5,530 bases of DNA from Candidatus Latescibacterota bacterium (lineage in GTDB: Bacteria; Latescibacterota; 4484-107): positions 1 through 5,530 of the forward strand of contig JAUWMS010000224.1 in the NCBI GenBank assembly GCA_030613045.1. The letters run 5' to 3'. Both the position numbers and the translations under genes were made by a program. The notes beneath the pieces were generated by a model. The model saw nothing but the letters and a program-made list of their open reading frames with translations. It did not search any database and had not been told where the DNA came from. Positions 5,514 through 5,530 of the stretch are shown here, one piece after another; the first letter of the stretch is position 1; every line of letters starts with the position of its first letter.

Positions 5514-5530
5514 AACCACTGATGGCACTG
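5514..5530. repeat. Start of a cactgat-type dispersed repeat, cut by window edge
   Basis: The sequence aaccactgatggcactg has cactg at 5517-5521 and 5526-5530, a period of nine. The minus strand of 1017-1042 reads cacggat three times at periods nine and ten, so both may be members of one degenerate repeat family. Only the first copies are inside the window, so its extent is unknown. Confidence 0.35.

Noticed and set aside
5322..5522. ORF of 66 codons over the end of the SUMF1 gene and the heptad tract
   Set aside because: Half is a shadow of the SUMF1 frame and the rest is translated repeat (FGLWDLGFGLW).

Overview
The window holds two complete genes and the 3' part of a third, all on the + strand. 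They are separated by repeat-rich intergenic DNA. The base composition is moderately GC-rich. The gene content (a DUF4091/GH123-like protein, a secreted SUMF1 protein carrying a FlgD/T9SS-type 'YPNPFNPST' module) and the dispersed repeats suggest an uncultured bacterium of the FCB group or a nearby lineage such as Latescibacterota, KSB1 or Poribacteria. That placement is an inference from domain style; no rRNA or taxonomic marker is present.

Layout. Positions 2-859: C-terminal 285 residues of a DUF4091 (glycoside-hydrolase-123-like) protein, cut by the left window edge. Positions 860-1160: a non-coding gap dominated by a 244-bp element with 16-bp perfect terminal inverted repeats (864-879 and 1092-1107). 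It is bounded on both sides by the tetranucleotide atca and contains a purine/pyrimidine hairpin and a triple atccgtg repeat. Positions 1161-2348: apgM-type cofactor-independent phosphoglycerate mutase (395 aa), with all expected metal-binding motifs. Positions 2349-2640: a good sigma70-like promoter (2364-2392) followed by a leader of about 240 nt. The leader holds two 8-bp direct repeats, a stable hairpin, a strong unattached Shine-Dalgarno sequence and a 14-codon Cys/Trp-rich mini-ORF. Positions 2641-5427: a 928-aa exported multidomain protein made of a signal peptide, a carboxypeptidase-regulatory-like domain, a FlgD/T9SS-sorting-like domain, about 400 residues of unrecognised sequence and a C-terminal SUMF1 (FGE-sulfatase) domain. 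Positions 5428-5530: a perfect-phase TTTGGNN heptad repeat and the start of a cac-tgat repeat related to the one in the first gap.

The three genes are not an obvious operon. The DUF4091 protein and the secreted SUMF1 protein would fit a polysaccharide or sulfated-glycan lifestyle, while apgM is central metabolism. No clear new multi-gene system is visible. The points most worth a second look are the MITE-like inverted-repeat element, the structured leader of the SUMF1 gene, the internal position of its sorting-like domain and its large unassigned middle region.
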